From: an uncultured Lachnospiraceae bacterium | Lineage (GTDB): Bacteria; Bacillota; Clostridia; Lachnospirales; Lachnospiraceae | Assembly (NCBI GenBank): GCA_910586705.1 | Contig: CAJUJK010000018.1 | Span: 1-64,000 of the forward strand | Length of the DNA: 64,000 bases | Direction: 5' to 3' | In this document: in pieces, positions 23,387-32,991 of the stretch | Layout: each line of letters starts with the position of its first letter | How positions within the stretch are numbered: position 1 is the stretch's first letter | Notes under the pieces: model-generated | Databases searched by the model: none | What the model saw: only the letters and a program-made list of their open reading frames with translations | What the model was told of the DNA's origin: nothing | Position numbers and translations under genes: made by a program

Positions 23387-24067
23387 TTAGAAGGGCAAAT
23401 CGCTCAGTAATTCTTTGGTAATCGGCTCTATCTTTACTCTGGCGTCGTTCACAAAAGCAATTTTCGGCTGGATCTTTGGTTTGATCGACCATTTGCTCTG
23501 TTTCTCTGATGTCTTGTATTTGAAATCGCCGATCTTCAACTTCTCCGGCGACATTTCAAGCGCCACTACAAAATGCCCGTCCTCGCCGTTTCCTCCGGCG
23601 TAAGCCTGCCCGTAGAGACCGCCCAGCACCACGATATCTTTACTCGATATGACACAGGCGCCCGGATAGACGTCCCCCAGCACAATGATGCTGTTCTCCG
23701 TCTCCAGAATCTGCCCGTCCTTTAAGGTTCCCTTGTAGAACTGTCCCGCATTATCCATCACCTCCTGATGGAAGGTGAACTGCTGTAACGCCCTCACAAA
23801 ATTGCGCTCTGTCTCCTTGTCTTTTCCCATAATACAAACGATATTCAAACGGGAATTTGCCGAAATGATGTCTACAATCTGCCGTTCTTCCTGATCGGAC
23901 AGCTCCCTGCCCTCAAAGGAAAGCACCATGCTGGCATCCTTAAAGAAATTGGCGGACTCGCTGAATTTCACCGCAATTTCCGTAAGAAGCTGCGAAAAAG
24001 GAATTTCACTGTCCAGAAAAATGGAAAGCCCGTTCGGAAAACTCTTGATAATGACTGCATTTTTCAT
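23387..24067 (-). CDS. minC: Septum site-determining protein MinC
   Basis: A 226-residue FtsZ-assembly inhibitor with an N-terminal alpha/beta domain (to about 110) and the C-terminal beta-helix (GTLKDGQILETENSIIVLGD, then PGACVISSKDIVVLGGLYGQ) that binds MinD. The start at 24067 is chosen because GAGGTG precedes it and the upstream extension lies inside PBP2 sequence. It follows the PBP2 gene by 31 bases. Confidence 0.93.
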   Translation of the reverse strand: MKNAVIIKSFPNGLSIFLDSEIPFSQLLTEIAVKFSESANFFKDASMVLSFEGRELSDQEERQIVDIISANSRLNIVCIMGKDKETERNFVRALQQFTFHQEVMDNAGQFYKGTLKDGQILETENSIIVLGDVYPGACVISSKDIVVLGGLYGQAYAGGNGEDGHFVVALEMSPEKLKIGDFKYKTSEKQSKWSIKPKIQPKIAFVNDARVKIEPITKELLSDLPF

Positions 24068-24098
24068 ATTTACACCTCGATTTTTATAACTGTAACCG

Positions 24099-26975
24099 TT
24101 AGTCGGCATTGATTGCGCCGCCTTCGAGTTCGCTTGCCGTACCAGTAAGGATTTCTTTTTCATCCTTCAGCCCGTAATAGTATTCGTACACGTCCTTGGC
24201 AATCTGGGCCGCATAGTCGGATGTATAGCCGTTTGCCACACGCACCGTCACCGATATTTCAGGGTTCTCATAGGGCGCGTAGCTGATAAACAGCGCGTGG
24301 TTGGGGCGGTTTCTGCTCTCCTGCGCCGTACCTGTCTTGCCCGCCACATTCACATCCAGATCCGAAAAGTACGCCTTGTTCTCCACCACCTGCCGCATAC
24401 CCGAGTGAATGGCGTTCCAGTATGCCGGATCCATGTCGATCCTGTTTCTGACCTCTGCCTCGTTCTCCCGGATCAGACCGCCGCTCTGGTCTTCCACCTT
24501 GTCCACCAGAGTTAAATTATAACATGTTCCGCTGTTTGCTACGGTTGTAACATATCGCGCAAGTCCTGCCGTGGTATAGTTGTTGGTACCGTGACCGATG
24601 GCGGAACGGACCGCGTCCAGATCGGACACGCCCGGCGCGTACTCTTCAATTTCAATGCCGGAAGTCTCCGAAAGACCGTACATATCCGCATACTTGGCGA
24701 GTTTGTTCAGACCCACGCTGTCATTGTAGGTATCTCCCACCGTTCCAAGACGGTAGCCGACCTCATAGAAGTAGGCGTTGCAGGAATAGCGGATACCTCC
24801 CGTTATATTTAAGGAACCGTGGGCGCCGGGATAAATATGGCATCGGGCGGGTGGCGATATTTTGTCAAAAATGCCGGCACAGGTGATGGTGTCTGTCAGG
24901 GTTATGACCCCCTCCAGAAGCCCCGCCGTGGCGGACACCGGCTTAAAGGTAGAACCGGGCGCCGTCCTCTGCTGGGTGGCATAGTTTAACATGGGACTTG
25001 ACAAATCGCTCTTCAGACTTGCGAAATAAGCCGCGTCCACGCCGTTCGCCATCCTGTTATTGTCATAGCTCGGATAGGAGGCGATCGACATCACATCCCC
25101 CGTGTTCACTTCTGTCACGACGATGGAACCGGAATAAGGATCCAGCGCAAGCTGCGCCGGCGTCAGGTCAAGCTGTTCGATACGGTTTCGCATAAAAGCG
25201 TAGGGCGTCACCGCACCGGCCTCAAACTGGGCGATCTCCTCCTCTGTGGGCTCCACCACATACTGTTCCATCAGCAGTTCGCAGATCTGCCGCCCCGTAA
25301 TCTCATCGTTTAAGATCATGTAACGGTAAATCTTTTTGTCAAACTCCAGATCCCTGTCAAGCACGTCAAAAATATATTCCAGAATCTTATTGTAAATCTC
25401 CACAGAGTCGGAATAGCGCGAGTCGATATCCAGTTTGGAGACATTGATCCAGTTCTGCGCTATGGCATAGTTGAGATACTCATTTAAACTGATGACCTCA
25501 TCCTTCGTCCATGCGATATAGGTGGCGTCGTTCTTATCGACCACATCTTTCATCAGGATATCCCGGTCATACAAGGCGGACGCCACATAACTCTCGTACA
25601 CCTGATACTCTTCCGTCAAAGCGTCGTAGGGCGTACAGCTCTCCGTCAGCTCATCCTGCAGCGTGGCGAAAACGCGCGCCTTTTTGTCCAGATAAGCCTC
25701 CTGCACAGCCATTTCCGTCTCCCCCGCATACTCCGACGTGAAATGCGTCGTGTCAATCACATTGTTGTTGATGCAGGCATAGTACACATCATAGATGGGA
25801 ATGGGAATGTTTCCGCCGCTGCCTCCCTCCGGGGGCGTGTACTCCTTGATATTCTCTATTTTGTTTAACAGTATGGCGGCAAGCTTGGATTCCAGAATAT
25901 GGTAACATGCCTTCTGCAGTTCGGTATCCAGCGTCAGGACAATGTCGTTGCCCGCCGACGGTTCTACCCGGTCGCTGGTTTCCACCACCTTGCCCATATT
26001 GTCCACATACACCGTCTCAGAGCCTTTGTTGCCCTGCAGCTCCATCTCCATGGAAGCTTCGATTCCTGATTTGCCTACGGTGTCGTTCAGGTCGTAAGCC
26101 GGATTCTGCTCCTGCAGTTCTTCCAGTTCCTCCTGCGCCACCCTGCCCGTATAACCGATCACCTGCGCGAAATAAATACTCTCGTTATATTTGCGGATCG
26201 TGCCCTCGGCGATGGATACGCCGTCCAGTGTGTCCACATTCTCCATAATGACAGCCACCGTCTCCTGCGAGACGTTTTCCGCCACCGTGGTTGCGATATA
26301 CCGCTGGTAGCTGTTGGCGCTCATGGCATAACGGATGGTAATGATCTTCAGTACTTCCTCTTTGGAAAAGCCAAGCCCCTCCACAAAGCTGTCCGAATCC
26401 TCATCGTCCGTGTAGTCACCGATCCCGTAACGGCTCGTCCCGCACAGATATTTGACCAGATCCTCCGGCGCAGCCGCCTTCTCCCGCTCCTTCAGGTCGT
26501 CTATGGAGGCGTAACCGTAAATATCCGCCAGAAACCGCAGAAGCTGCGTACCCTCCACCGTGTATGCGTACTCGCCGCTCTTATTTAGCTCTATATGGAA
26601 ATCACTGATCACCTGATCGCCGTTTTCTTCGATCATGGCAATCAGTCTGCGGATCGTATCGTTCAGCTTCGCGTTTTTTCCCCGCCCGGACTCGTACACG
26701 TCCTCTATGGTCACGGAGTAAGCCAGTTCATTGTAAGCAAGGAGGTTGCCGTTCCTGTCCAGAATGTTGCCTCTGGTGGCGGGGAGCGTCCTCTCCTTCC
26801 TGATCTTTAGCTGGAAGTCATTGTAATACTGCTCGCCGTTTACGATCTGGAGCTGAAAAATCCAGTAAATCAGATATCCGCCCATGCCGACGATCACGAG
26901 CATCAGCACGAGAAGCCGGGAGGTAACCATATTCATAAAATTTTCTTTAAAATGCTCTAAAAGTTCCTCAAACAA
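24099..26975 (-). CDS. mrdA: Penicillin-binding protein 2 (elongation transpeptidase) with large insert
   Basis: A 958-residue class B PBP, about 300 longer than usual. One membrane helix (about 20-42) and the pedestal domain (RGNILDRNG at 68-76) come first. The transpeptidase has S675TFK678, S731xN733 and K880TG. Between the start of the transpeptidase domain (about 370) and the DPYSGSIVV strand (612) lies a roughly 240-residue, acidic, mostly helical insertion rich in Tyr, Asp and Glu. It is the RodA partner in the same operon. The start overlaps mreD by 8 bases. Confidence 0.93.
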   Translation of the reverse strand: MFEELLEHFKENFMNMVTSRLLVLMLVIVGMGGYLIYWIFQLQIVNGEQYYNDFQLKIRKERTLPATRGNILDRNGNLLAYNELAYSVTIEDVYESGRGKNAKLNDTIRRLIAMIEENGDQVISDFHIELNKSGEYAYTVEGTQLLRFLADIYGYASIDDLKEREKAAAPEDLVKYLCGTSRYGIGDYTDDEDSDSFVEGLGFSKEEVLKIITIRYAMSANSYQRYIATTVAENVSQETVAVIMENVDTLDGVSIAEGTIRKYNESIYFAQVIGYTGRVAQEELEELQEQNPAYDLNDTVGKSGIEASMEMELQGNKGSETVYVDNMGKVVETSDRVEPSAGNDIVLTLDTELQKACYHILESKLAAILLNKIENIKEYTPPEGGSGGNIPIPIYDVYYACINNNVIDTTHFTSEYAGETEMAVQEAYLDKKARVFATLQDELTESCTPYDALTEEYQVYESYVASALYDRDILMKDVVDKNDATYIAWTKDEVISLNEYLNYAIAQNWINVSKLDIDSRYSDSVEIYNKILEYIFDVLDRDLEFDKKIYRYMILNDEITGRQICELLMEQYVVEPTEEEIAQFEAGAVTPYAFMRNRIEQLDLTPAQLALDPYSGSIVVTEVNTGDVMSIASYPSYDNNRMANGVDAAYFASLKSDLSSPMLNYATQQRTAPGSTFKPVSATAGLLEGVITLTDTITCAGIFDKISPPARCHIYPGAHGSLNITGGIRYSCNAYFYEVGYRLGTVGDTYNDSVGLNKLAKYADMYGLSETSGIEIEEYAPGVSDLDAVRSAIGHGTNNYTTAGLARYVTTVANSGTCYNLTLVDKVEDQSGGLIRENEAEVRNRIDMDPAYWNAIHSGMRQVVENKAYFSDLDVNVAGKTGTAQESRNRPNHALFISYAPYENPEISVTVRVANGYTSDYAAQIAKDVYEYYYGLKDEKEILTGTASELEGGAINAD

Positions 26976-27486
26976 ACTTCTTTCCGCTCCTCAGTTCGCT
27001 TCGCTCAAGCCCCGTGTTGATCCAGAGTATGAGCGGATATAAAAGCAAAGTAACCGCAATGGTATACACAATTTCCGGTAAAATAATGTGCAGAAGGTAG
27101 TATGTAAATTCAAACCGTGCCCGCAGAAGGAACAAAATAACATAACACCCGATACCATACAAAAAATCGCTGCACAGGATAAGCGCCACGGGCAGTTTGA
27201 TGTCCTGCGGATAAAAAATCTGTGCAAATTTACCGTTCATATAACCGATGTACATATACAGAAGCGCATAGAACCCAATCACGCTGGCAAAGAAAATATC
27301 CACCAGCAGACCACAGAAAAAGCCGATCAGAAGCCCTGTCTTCTCCCCGCGCATAAAGCCGAAGGAGGCCGTCAGCACAATCAGAAGGTTGGGCACAATG
27401 CCGCCAAAGGCAAGCGCCCTGAATACCGTGCACTGTAACAGGAAACATATGAAAATCAAAACTGCGGTAATGATGCCACGCTTCAT
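26968..27486 (-). CDS. mreD: Rod shape-determining protein MreD
   Basis: A 172-residue membrane protein with five or six helices, including FLLQCTVFRALAFGGIVPNL and GLLIGFFCGLLVDIFFASVI. It belongs to the elongasome with MreC, PBP2 and RodA. Identification rests on the hydrophobic profile, length and position between mreC and PBP2. Confidence 0.92.
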   Translation of the reverse strand: MKRGIITAVLIFICFLLQCTVFRALAFGGIVPNLLIVLTASFGFMRGEKTGLLIGFFCGLLVDIFFASVIGFYALLYMYIGYMNGKFAQIFYPQDIKLPVALILCSDFLYGIGCYVILFLLRARFEFTYYLLHIILPEIVYTIAVTLLLYPLILWINTGLERSELRSGKKFV

Positions 27487-27497
27487 CCACTCCCCCC

Positions 27498-28367
27498 CTA
27501 GTCTGGCACGTTCTGTTTTAACTGCCGGATCACCAGAACCTCCTCCAGATGCTCAAAATCCACCGCCGGGGTTATGTACCCGGATTTGGTCAGATTGTTG
27601 GCATCCCGGTTAATCGTGTTGATATAGCCGATCAGAATGCCCGGCAGATACTTGTCACTGATATCGGAGGTGACAACCTTGTCTCCCTCCACCACCACGT
27701 CGTCGCTGTCCACAAGCTGTCCAAACTCAATCACGCCCGAGGCGTAAAGCTTCAGATTCCCGGAGACGATCATGCGGTCAGCGCTTGCCAGTACCATGGC
27801 GCTCACATTGGAATCGTCCGCAATGATGGACTTTACTTTTGCCCAGTTGGGCCCGACGTCCACCACGCGCCCCACAAGACCACTCCCTGCCATCACGTTC
27901 ATATCCACGGCGATCCCGTCGCTGGCACCCTTGTTGATCACAAAAGAATAAAACCAGTTGCCGGAATCCCTGGCGATAATGCGCGCCCCCGTCTTTTCGT
28001 ACTCGTCGTACTGGGCGTCCAGACTGTACAGTTCCCGCAGGTTGGTCAGTTCATAACGGTCCTGCTGTAACCTCGTATTCTCGATGGTCAGCTCATCCAC
28101 CTTCTGTTTTAACTGCTCATTCTGCGCCAGAAGCTCCCTGATCTGCACCAGTTCCTCCGACCTCCCGGAAAGCCAGCTTCCCACCACACTGATCCCCTCC
28201 TCAAAGGGAACCACAAGATATCCCGCAACGGCAGACAAAGGCCCGCTGAACACTTTTGTGTTGAAGGTCAGCAACACCATTGCCGTACAGAGGATTGTTA
28301 AAATAAAAAGGAGATATTTACCGGGTAACGTAAATTTCTCTCCTTTTCTTTTGACGATTGGACTCAT
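27498..28367 (-). CDS. mreC: Rod shape-determining protein MreC
   Basis: A 289-residue bitopic protein: one membrane helix (about 18-38), a coiled coil (about 75-112, ELVQIRELLAQNEQLKQKVD) and the two-barrel outside domain with ARIIARDSGNWFYSFVINKG and GLVGRVVDVGPNWAKV. It scaffolds PBP2 outside the membrane. It overlaps mreB by 4 bases. Confidence 0.95.
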   Translation of the reverse strand: MSPIVKRKGEKFTLPGKYLLFILTILCTAMVLLTFNTKVFSGPLSAVAGYLVVPFEEGISVVGSWLSGRSEELVQIRELLAQNEQLKQKVDELTIENTRLQQDRYELTNLRELYSLDAQYDEYEKTGARIIARDSGNWFYSFVINKGASDGIAVDMNVMAGSGLVGRVVDVGPNWAKVKSIIADDSNVSAMVLASADRMIVSGNLKLYASGVIEFGQLVDSDDVVVEGDKVVTSDISDKYLPGILIGYINTINRDANNLTKSGYITPAVDFEHLEEVLVIRQLKQNVPD

Positions 28368-29374
28368 TTACTCATTCCTTCTATCGCATAAGCAACCGAT
28401 TTATAATTTTCTTCCTTGATGATCTTTGCCAGTCCGAGCGCCACGCTGGTCACCGGGTTTTCGGAGACATTCACCTGCAGACCCGTGCCTTTGCTCATAA
28501 GCTGCGCCAGCTTGCTCACCTGAGAAGCGCCGCCCGTCAGATAAATGCCGTGGCGGTAAATATCCGCCGCAAGCTCCGGCGGTGTACGCTCCAGAATCAC
28601 CTTGATATTGTCGATAATTGAATTGAAGTGCTCGATCAGACACTCGTCCACAAGGGCGGTGGGAATTTCCCGCTCCACCGGCAGTCCCGTCACGATATCC
28701 CTGCCGTAGACGACTGCCCCCATCCTCTGGTCCTCCAGATCAAGAAGGGATGTCTTTACGACCTCCGCCGTCTTGCCGCCGATAATCAGACTGTACTCAC
28801 GGCGGATCGCCGCCTTGATCGCCTCGTCGAATTTGCGTCCGCCTACTTTGATCAGACGGCTTAAGACAATGCCGCCCAGAGAGAGAATGGATATCTCCGT
28901 CGTGTCAAAGCCCACGTTGACCACCAGCACACCCTGCGAATTTTTCACGTCAATGCCAAGACCGAGACCGTCCGCCACAGCCTTATCCACAACCATGACC
29001 TTCCTGGCCTTCACGTTGGACTCCTTGATCAGATCCTTAAACGCGCGCTTCTCCACCTCCGTCACGTCCCACGGAACGGCGATATAATAATCGGCGGGGC
29101 GCACATTGTTTCTCATCATGCCGCTTAAGAAATAACGGATCAGCGTCTCCATATTCTGGATATCCGCAATCACGCCGTTGCTCAACGGATAGGTGATGCT
29201 TATGTTGCTGGGCGCCTTCTCATACATCTCGAACGCCGCGTCGCCGTATGCGAAGAGCGTCTTTTTGTTCTCGATCGCGATCATGTTTTTTTCCACAAAG
29301 ACGTCGTCGTCCGCGCGGTTATAGATCTTGATATTGCTTGTGCCAAGGTCGATTCCGAATGCGTTGTTTGCCAA
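28364..29374 (-). CDS. mreB: Actin-like rod shape protein MreB
   Basis: A 336-residue actin-fold ATPase that guides lateral wall synthesis. The phosphate-1 loop is GIDLGTSNIKIY (8-19). VLVVNVGFDTTEISILS is phosphate-2, and GIYLTGGASQV is the adenosine motif. Several positions differ from classical MreB (GLGTANT in most), so it may be the Mbl- or MreBH-like paralogue. It opens the mre-min-rodA operon 28 bases after radC. Confidence 0.9.
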   Translation of the reverse strand: MANNAFGIDLGTSNIKIYNRADDDVFVEKNMIAIENKKTLFAYGDAAFEMYEKAPSNISITYPLSNGVIADIQNMETLIRYFLSGMMRNNVRPADYYIAVPWDVTEVEKRAFKDLIKESNVKARKVMVVDKAVADGLGLGIDVKNSQGVLVVNVGFDTTEISILSLGGIVLSRLIKVGGRKFDEAIKAAIRREYSLIIGGKTAEVVKTSLLDLEDQRMGAVVYGRDIVTGLPVEREIPTALVDECLIEHFNSIIDNIKVILERTPPELAADIYRHGIYLTGGASQVSKLAQLMSKGTGLQVNVSENPVTSVALGLAKIIKEENYKSVAYAIEGMSK

Positions 29375-29402
29375 GGTAAATGTACCCCTTTCTTTTTACG
29401 TT

Positions 29403-30146
29403 TCATACGTGTAAATCAAAACTTCTGCTACCCTGTGTATCTGTCAGCATTTTGCTCTCTTTAAAGCTGAAATAATTGTTGTCCCCCAGAATGATGTGGT
29501 CGATCAGCGGAATGTCCATAAGCGCTCCCGTTTTCCCGATGCGGTCCGTGACCAGAATATCATTCTCGCTCGGGACAGGGTTCCCTCCCGGGTGATTGTG
29601 CAGAAGCATAATGCCTGCCGCTCCGTTCCTGAAAGCATGTGTAAATACCTCTCTCGGAGACAGGAGTGAGGCGTTAGCCGTACCTTTCGAGAGGATTTCC
29701 TCCCCGATCAGATGATAGCCCGAATCCAGAAGCAGAAGCAGGATATACTCCACGCTCTCATGGCGGAACCGCTCCATGTAATAATCTGCAATCGAATACG
29801 GATCGTGAAAGGAAAGCCCTTTTTTTGCCTTCGCCCGTGCCATCCGCTTGGCAAATTCAGCGATCGCCTTGAGCTGAACTGCCTTTACCTCGCCGATTCC
29901 CTCGATCTTCTGCAGATCCTTCACGGAGATGTGGTACAACCCTAAAAGCCCGTTCCCATATCTCGCCGTCCGGGTAAGCACCCGCTCGCCAAGCTCCCTC
30001 GCACTCACGCCTCTCGTTCCCGTGCGAAGAAGGATTGCCAGAAGCTCCGAGTCCGTAAGACTCTCGCTCCCGAAGGCGGCAAACTTCTCAAATGGAAGAT
30101 TTTGCTGCCTGTAATACTCATTGTTCTCACACTTTGCTGTTTTCAT
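29403..30146 (-). CDS. radC: RadC-family JAB/MPN-domain protein
   Basis: A 247-residue protein with an N-terminal helix-hairpin-helix part (LQKIEGIGEVKAVQLKA, about 85-100) and a C-terminal JAMM metalloprotease-like fold with HNHPGGNPVPSENDI supplying the zinc ligands. RadC's old link to DNA repair is doubtful; a peptidase-like function is only inferred. The start at 30146 has GGGAAAGAG upstream. Its place directly before mreB is conserved in Bacillota. Confidence 0.92.
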   Translation of the reverse strand: MKTAKCENNEYYRQQNLPFEKFAAFGSESLTDSELLAILLRTGTRGVSARELGERVLTRTARYGNGLLGLYHISVKDLQKIEGIGEVKAVQLKAIAEFAKRMARAKAKKGLSFHDPYSIADYYMERFRHESVEYILLLLLDSGYHLIGEEILSKGTANASLLSPREVFTHAFRNGAAGIMLLHNHPGGNPVPSENDILVTDRIGKTGALMDIPLIDHIILGDNNYFSFKESKMLTDTQGSRSFDLHV

Positions 30147-30184
30147 GCAGTCTCTTTCCCGACAGCTTCTCTCCAAAAGGACGG

Positions 30185-30421
30185 TCAGATCATGCGGTAT
30201 ATAACAATCGCCAGAGCGATCCCCAAAATGCTTGCGATCGTGATCTTAATCGACAGAGCGAATGTGACGCTCAAAATGCCGAGATCCAGCACCAGAGGCT
30301 GCGACAGACCGAAGGACTGTCCGTAATTCAGCCACGTGGAGGGAAACAGGCTTCCGATAAAGCCGCCGATCACGATTCCCGCCAGAATCAGCAGGAAGCA
30401 CGCCCAGTTATTTTTGCGCAT
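30185..30421 (-). CDS. DUF4321 family membrane protein
   Basis: A 78-residue protein with two membrane helices (WACFLLILAGIVIGGFIGSL and the C-terminal FALSIKITIASILGIALAIV) separated by a short outside loop. DUF4321 proteins have no known function and commonly precede radC-mreBCD in Clostridia, as here. Confidence 0.8.
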   Translation of the reverse strand: MRKNNWACFLLILAGIVIGGFIGSLFPSTWLNYGQSFGLSQPLVLDLGILSVTFALSIKITIASILGIALAIVIYRMI

Positions 30422-30522
30422 AAAAAATACAATCTCCTTTCCCCAACGCCCATTTTAACACAATCGGTATTTGATGTACACAAAAAATGGAATATTTTTC
30501 TTGTAAGCGGCGTAGGTTTAAC

Positions 30523-31809
30523 TCAGACTGTCACAATCCCTCGGTCCACCAGATTCTGCAGACTCTTCAGGATGCCGAGTTTGGCATGGGGGAAGGTCAG
30601 TCCGCCCTGAAAATAGACCGCGTAGGGCGGCGCAATGGGTCCGTCCGCGGAAAGTTCGATGGACGAGCCGGAAACAAAGGCGCCTGCCGCCATAATCACC
30701 TTGGAGTCATAGCCCGGCATATCCCACGGCTCCGGCTTCACGAAGCTGTCCACCGGCGCCGCCGCCTGAATGCCCTCACAGAAGGCGATCACGCCCTCGG
30801 GCGAGCCGAAAGTCACCGCCTGAATAATGTCGTGGCGGCTCTCCGATGCGTCCGGCACCACGGCAAACCCCAGCTTTTCATAGATATTTGCCGCAAATAT
30901 GGCGCCTTTCAGGGCGGACGCCGTCACTGTGGGCGCAAGGAAAAGCCCTTGATAAAAGGCGGGCAGGACGCCGAGGGACGCGCCCACTTCCTTGGCAAGC
31001 CCCGGTGAGGTCAGACGGCACGCAGCGTTCTCGATACATTCCTTTTTCCCGGCAATATAACCGCCGATGGGCGCCAGACCGCCGCCCGGGTTTTTGATGA
31101 GGGAACCGACCACCATATCCGCCCCCACTTCGGAGGGCTCCGTGGTTTCCACGAACTCCCCGTAACAGTTGTCCACCATCACAAGGACATCCGGCTTGAT
31201 CTGCTTTACAAAGGCGATCAGCTCGCCGATCCTCGCCACGGACAACGTCGGTCTCGTCTGGTAGCCCTTCGACCTCTGGATGGTGACAAGCCGTGTCTTT
31301 TCGTTCATGGCGGCACGGATGCCCTCGTAGTCAAATCCCCCGTCCGGCAGAAGGTCAACCTGTCTGTAAGTGACACCGTACTCCGCAAGGGAACCTCTGG
31401 ACGGACGTATGCCGATCACCTCCTCCAGCGTGTCATAGGGCTTTCCCACCGGGGATAAGAGTTCGTCACCGGGGCGCAGGTTACTCATCAGCGCAAGCGC
31501 GAGCGCATGGGTGCCGCAGGTGATCTGGGGTCGCACCAGCGCGTCCTCTGTCCGAAATACATCGGCATACACGGATTCCAGTGTGTCTCGCCCTAAATCA
31601 TTGTATCCATAGCCTGTGGTTCCGAGCAGACACGCCTCGCTGACACCCGCCTCCTGCATCGCCCATATTACCTTGAGCTGGTTGTATTCCGCGTTTTCGT
31701 CAATCTGCACAAAGCGGGGTGCAAGCGCGTCAAGTATCTCCTCCCCGAATCGGTGCACTTTCTCTGAAATGCCGAACCAGCCGTACATTTTTTTGATATC
31801 CGTCTGCAT
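30523..31809 (-). CDS. Methionine gamma-lyase-family PLP protein (YnbB-like)
   Basis: A 428-residue fold-type I PLP enzyme of the group once called aluminium-resistance proteins. The PLP lysine is K239 in GSLIKNPGGG, with Asp213 (MVDNCYGEF) pairing the pyridine nitrogen; TCGTHALALAL (98-108) is the phosphate-binding region. A C-S lyase activity is likely but the substrate is unproven. Of two close starts I prefer 31809, with AAAGGA upstream. It follows miaA, as in many Clostridia. Confidence 0.88.
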   Translation of the reverse strand: MQTDIKKMYGWFGISEKVHRFGEEILDALAPRFVQIDENAEYNQLKVIWAMQEAGVSEACLLGTTGYGYNDLGRDTLESVYADVFRTEDALVRPQITCGTHALALALMSNLRPGDELLSPVGKPYDTLEEVIGIRPSRGSLAEYGVTYRQVDLLPDGGFDYEGIRAAMNEKTRLVTIQRSKGYQTRPTLSVARIGELIAFVKQIKPDVLVMVDNCYGEFVETTEPSEVGADMVVGSLIKNPGGGLAPIGGYIAGKKECIENAACRLTSPGLAKEVGASLGVLPAFYQGLFLAPTVTASALKGAIFAANIYEKLGFAVVPDASESRHDIIQAVTFGSPEGVIAFCEGIQAAAPVDSFVKPEPWDMPGYDSKVIMAAGAFVSGSSIELSADGPIAPPYAVYFQGGLTFPHAKLGILKSLQNLVDRGIVTV

Positions 31810-32013
31810 ACGCCGTATTTCCTTTCCCTGCATCTTCCTGCTTTTTTCCTTTCTGTGTGTCACGATATTTCCGATATAGAAACAATTTTTCGTTTATTTT
31901 TCATTAAATAACAATGTGTATTTCAAATAACACGGTCTATCAAATCGCAATTTCGTCATTTTGTCGGTTTATACCCCTACGAAAGCCAGATTTCATCAGC
32001 ATTTTACATATTG

Positions 32014-32970
32014 TTACAGGATAATCCCTTTTTCGCGCAGGAAATCCTGCATAAATTCCAACAACGTTTGACTATTGCGGTCAAAAACGTTTTTTTCTAT
32101 CCAGATTACCTCTTTTTCGCGTCTAAACCATGTGAGCTGTCTTTTTGCAAAATGTCTCGTGTCCCGTTTGATCAGATAAACAGCCTCTTCCAGAGACCGT
32201 TCCCCCTCCAGATAAGACAAGAGCTCTTTGTAGCCGAGTCCCTGCATGGAGACCATGTCTTTCCGGCAGCCCGACTCGCGCAGGGCGCGCACTTCCTCTG
32301 TCAGCCCCTGTGCCATCATCAGGTCCACCCTATCGTTAATCCGTTCATAAATCCGTTCCCTGTCGTCATTCAATACAAAGTAGGCAACGTTGTAGGGCGA
32401 GTCGTTCTGCCGCTGCTCCCTGTTATGGTCGGAAATTTTCTTTCCCGTCTTTTCATAAAATTCAATGGCGCGGATCACCCGCTTGATATTGTTGGCATGA
32501 ATGCTCTCGCAGGACTCCGGGTCCACGGCGCGCAGTCTCTCATAGAGAGCTTCCGCTCCTTCCCTTCGCGCCAGCTCCTCCAGCGAGCGGCGAAGCGCCG
32601 TGTCCTCATCATTTTCCGTGAAATCAATGTCGTACACGAGAGCCTGAATATAAAACCCGGTGCCGCCCACCACAACGGGAATGTGCCCACGGCTGTATAT
32701 ATCCGCCACCGCCCGCTTCGCCAGCTTTTGAAACACCACCACATTAAATTCCTGATCCGGCTCCAGCACGTCGATCAGGTGATGGGGGACGCCCGCCATC
32801 TCTTCCGGCGTGATCTTGGCAGACCCGATATCCATACGGCGGTACACCTGCATGGAATCGGCGGAGATAATTTCCCCGCCTATCTCCTTCGCAAGCGCGA
32901 TGGAAAGTGCCGTCTTTCCCACCGCCGTGGGACCCGTCAGAATGACTAAAGGGCGCTTTGTCTTTTCCAA
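32014..32970 (-). CDS. miaA: tRNA dimethylallyltransferase MiaA
   Basis: A 318-residue enzyme that adds the isopentenyl group to A37 of tRNAs reading UNN codons. The P-loop is GPTAVGKT (13-20); SADSMQVYRRMDIGSAK and GGTGFYIQAL are the substrate motifs, and LTWFRREKEVIW lies near the C-terminus. MiaB, encoded three genes upstream, acts next on the same base. It follows mutL by about 20 bases. Confidence 0.96.
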   Translation of the reverse strand: MEKTKRPLVILTGPTAVGKTALSIALAKEIGGEIISADSMQVYRRMDIGSAKITPEEMAGVPHHLIDVLEPDQEFNVVVFQKLAKRAVADIYSRGHIPVVVGGTGFYIQALVYDIDFTENDEDTALRRSLEELARREGAEALYERLRAVDPESCESIHANNIKRVIRAIEFYEKTGKKISDHNREQRQNDSPYNVAYFVLNDDRERIYERINDRVDLMMAQGLTEEVRALRESGCRKDMVSMQGLGYKELLSYLEGERSLEEAVYLIKRDTRHFAKRQLTWFRREKEVIWIEKNVFDRNSQTLLEFMQDFLREKGIIL

Positions 32971-32991
32971 AAATATTCTCCTCCTGCCATT

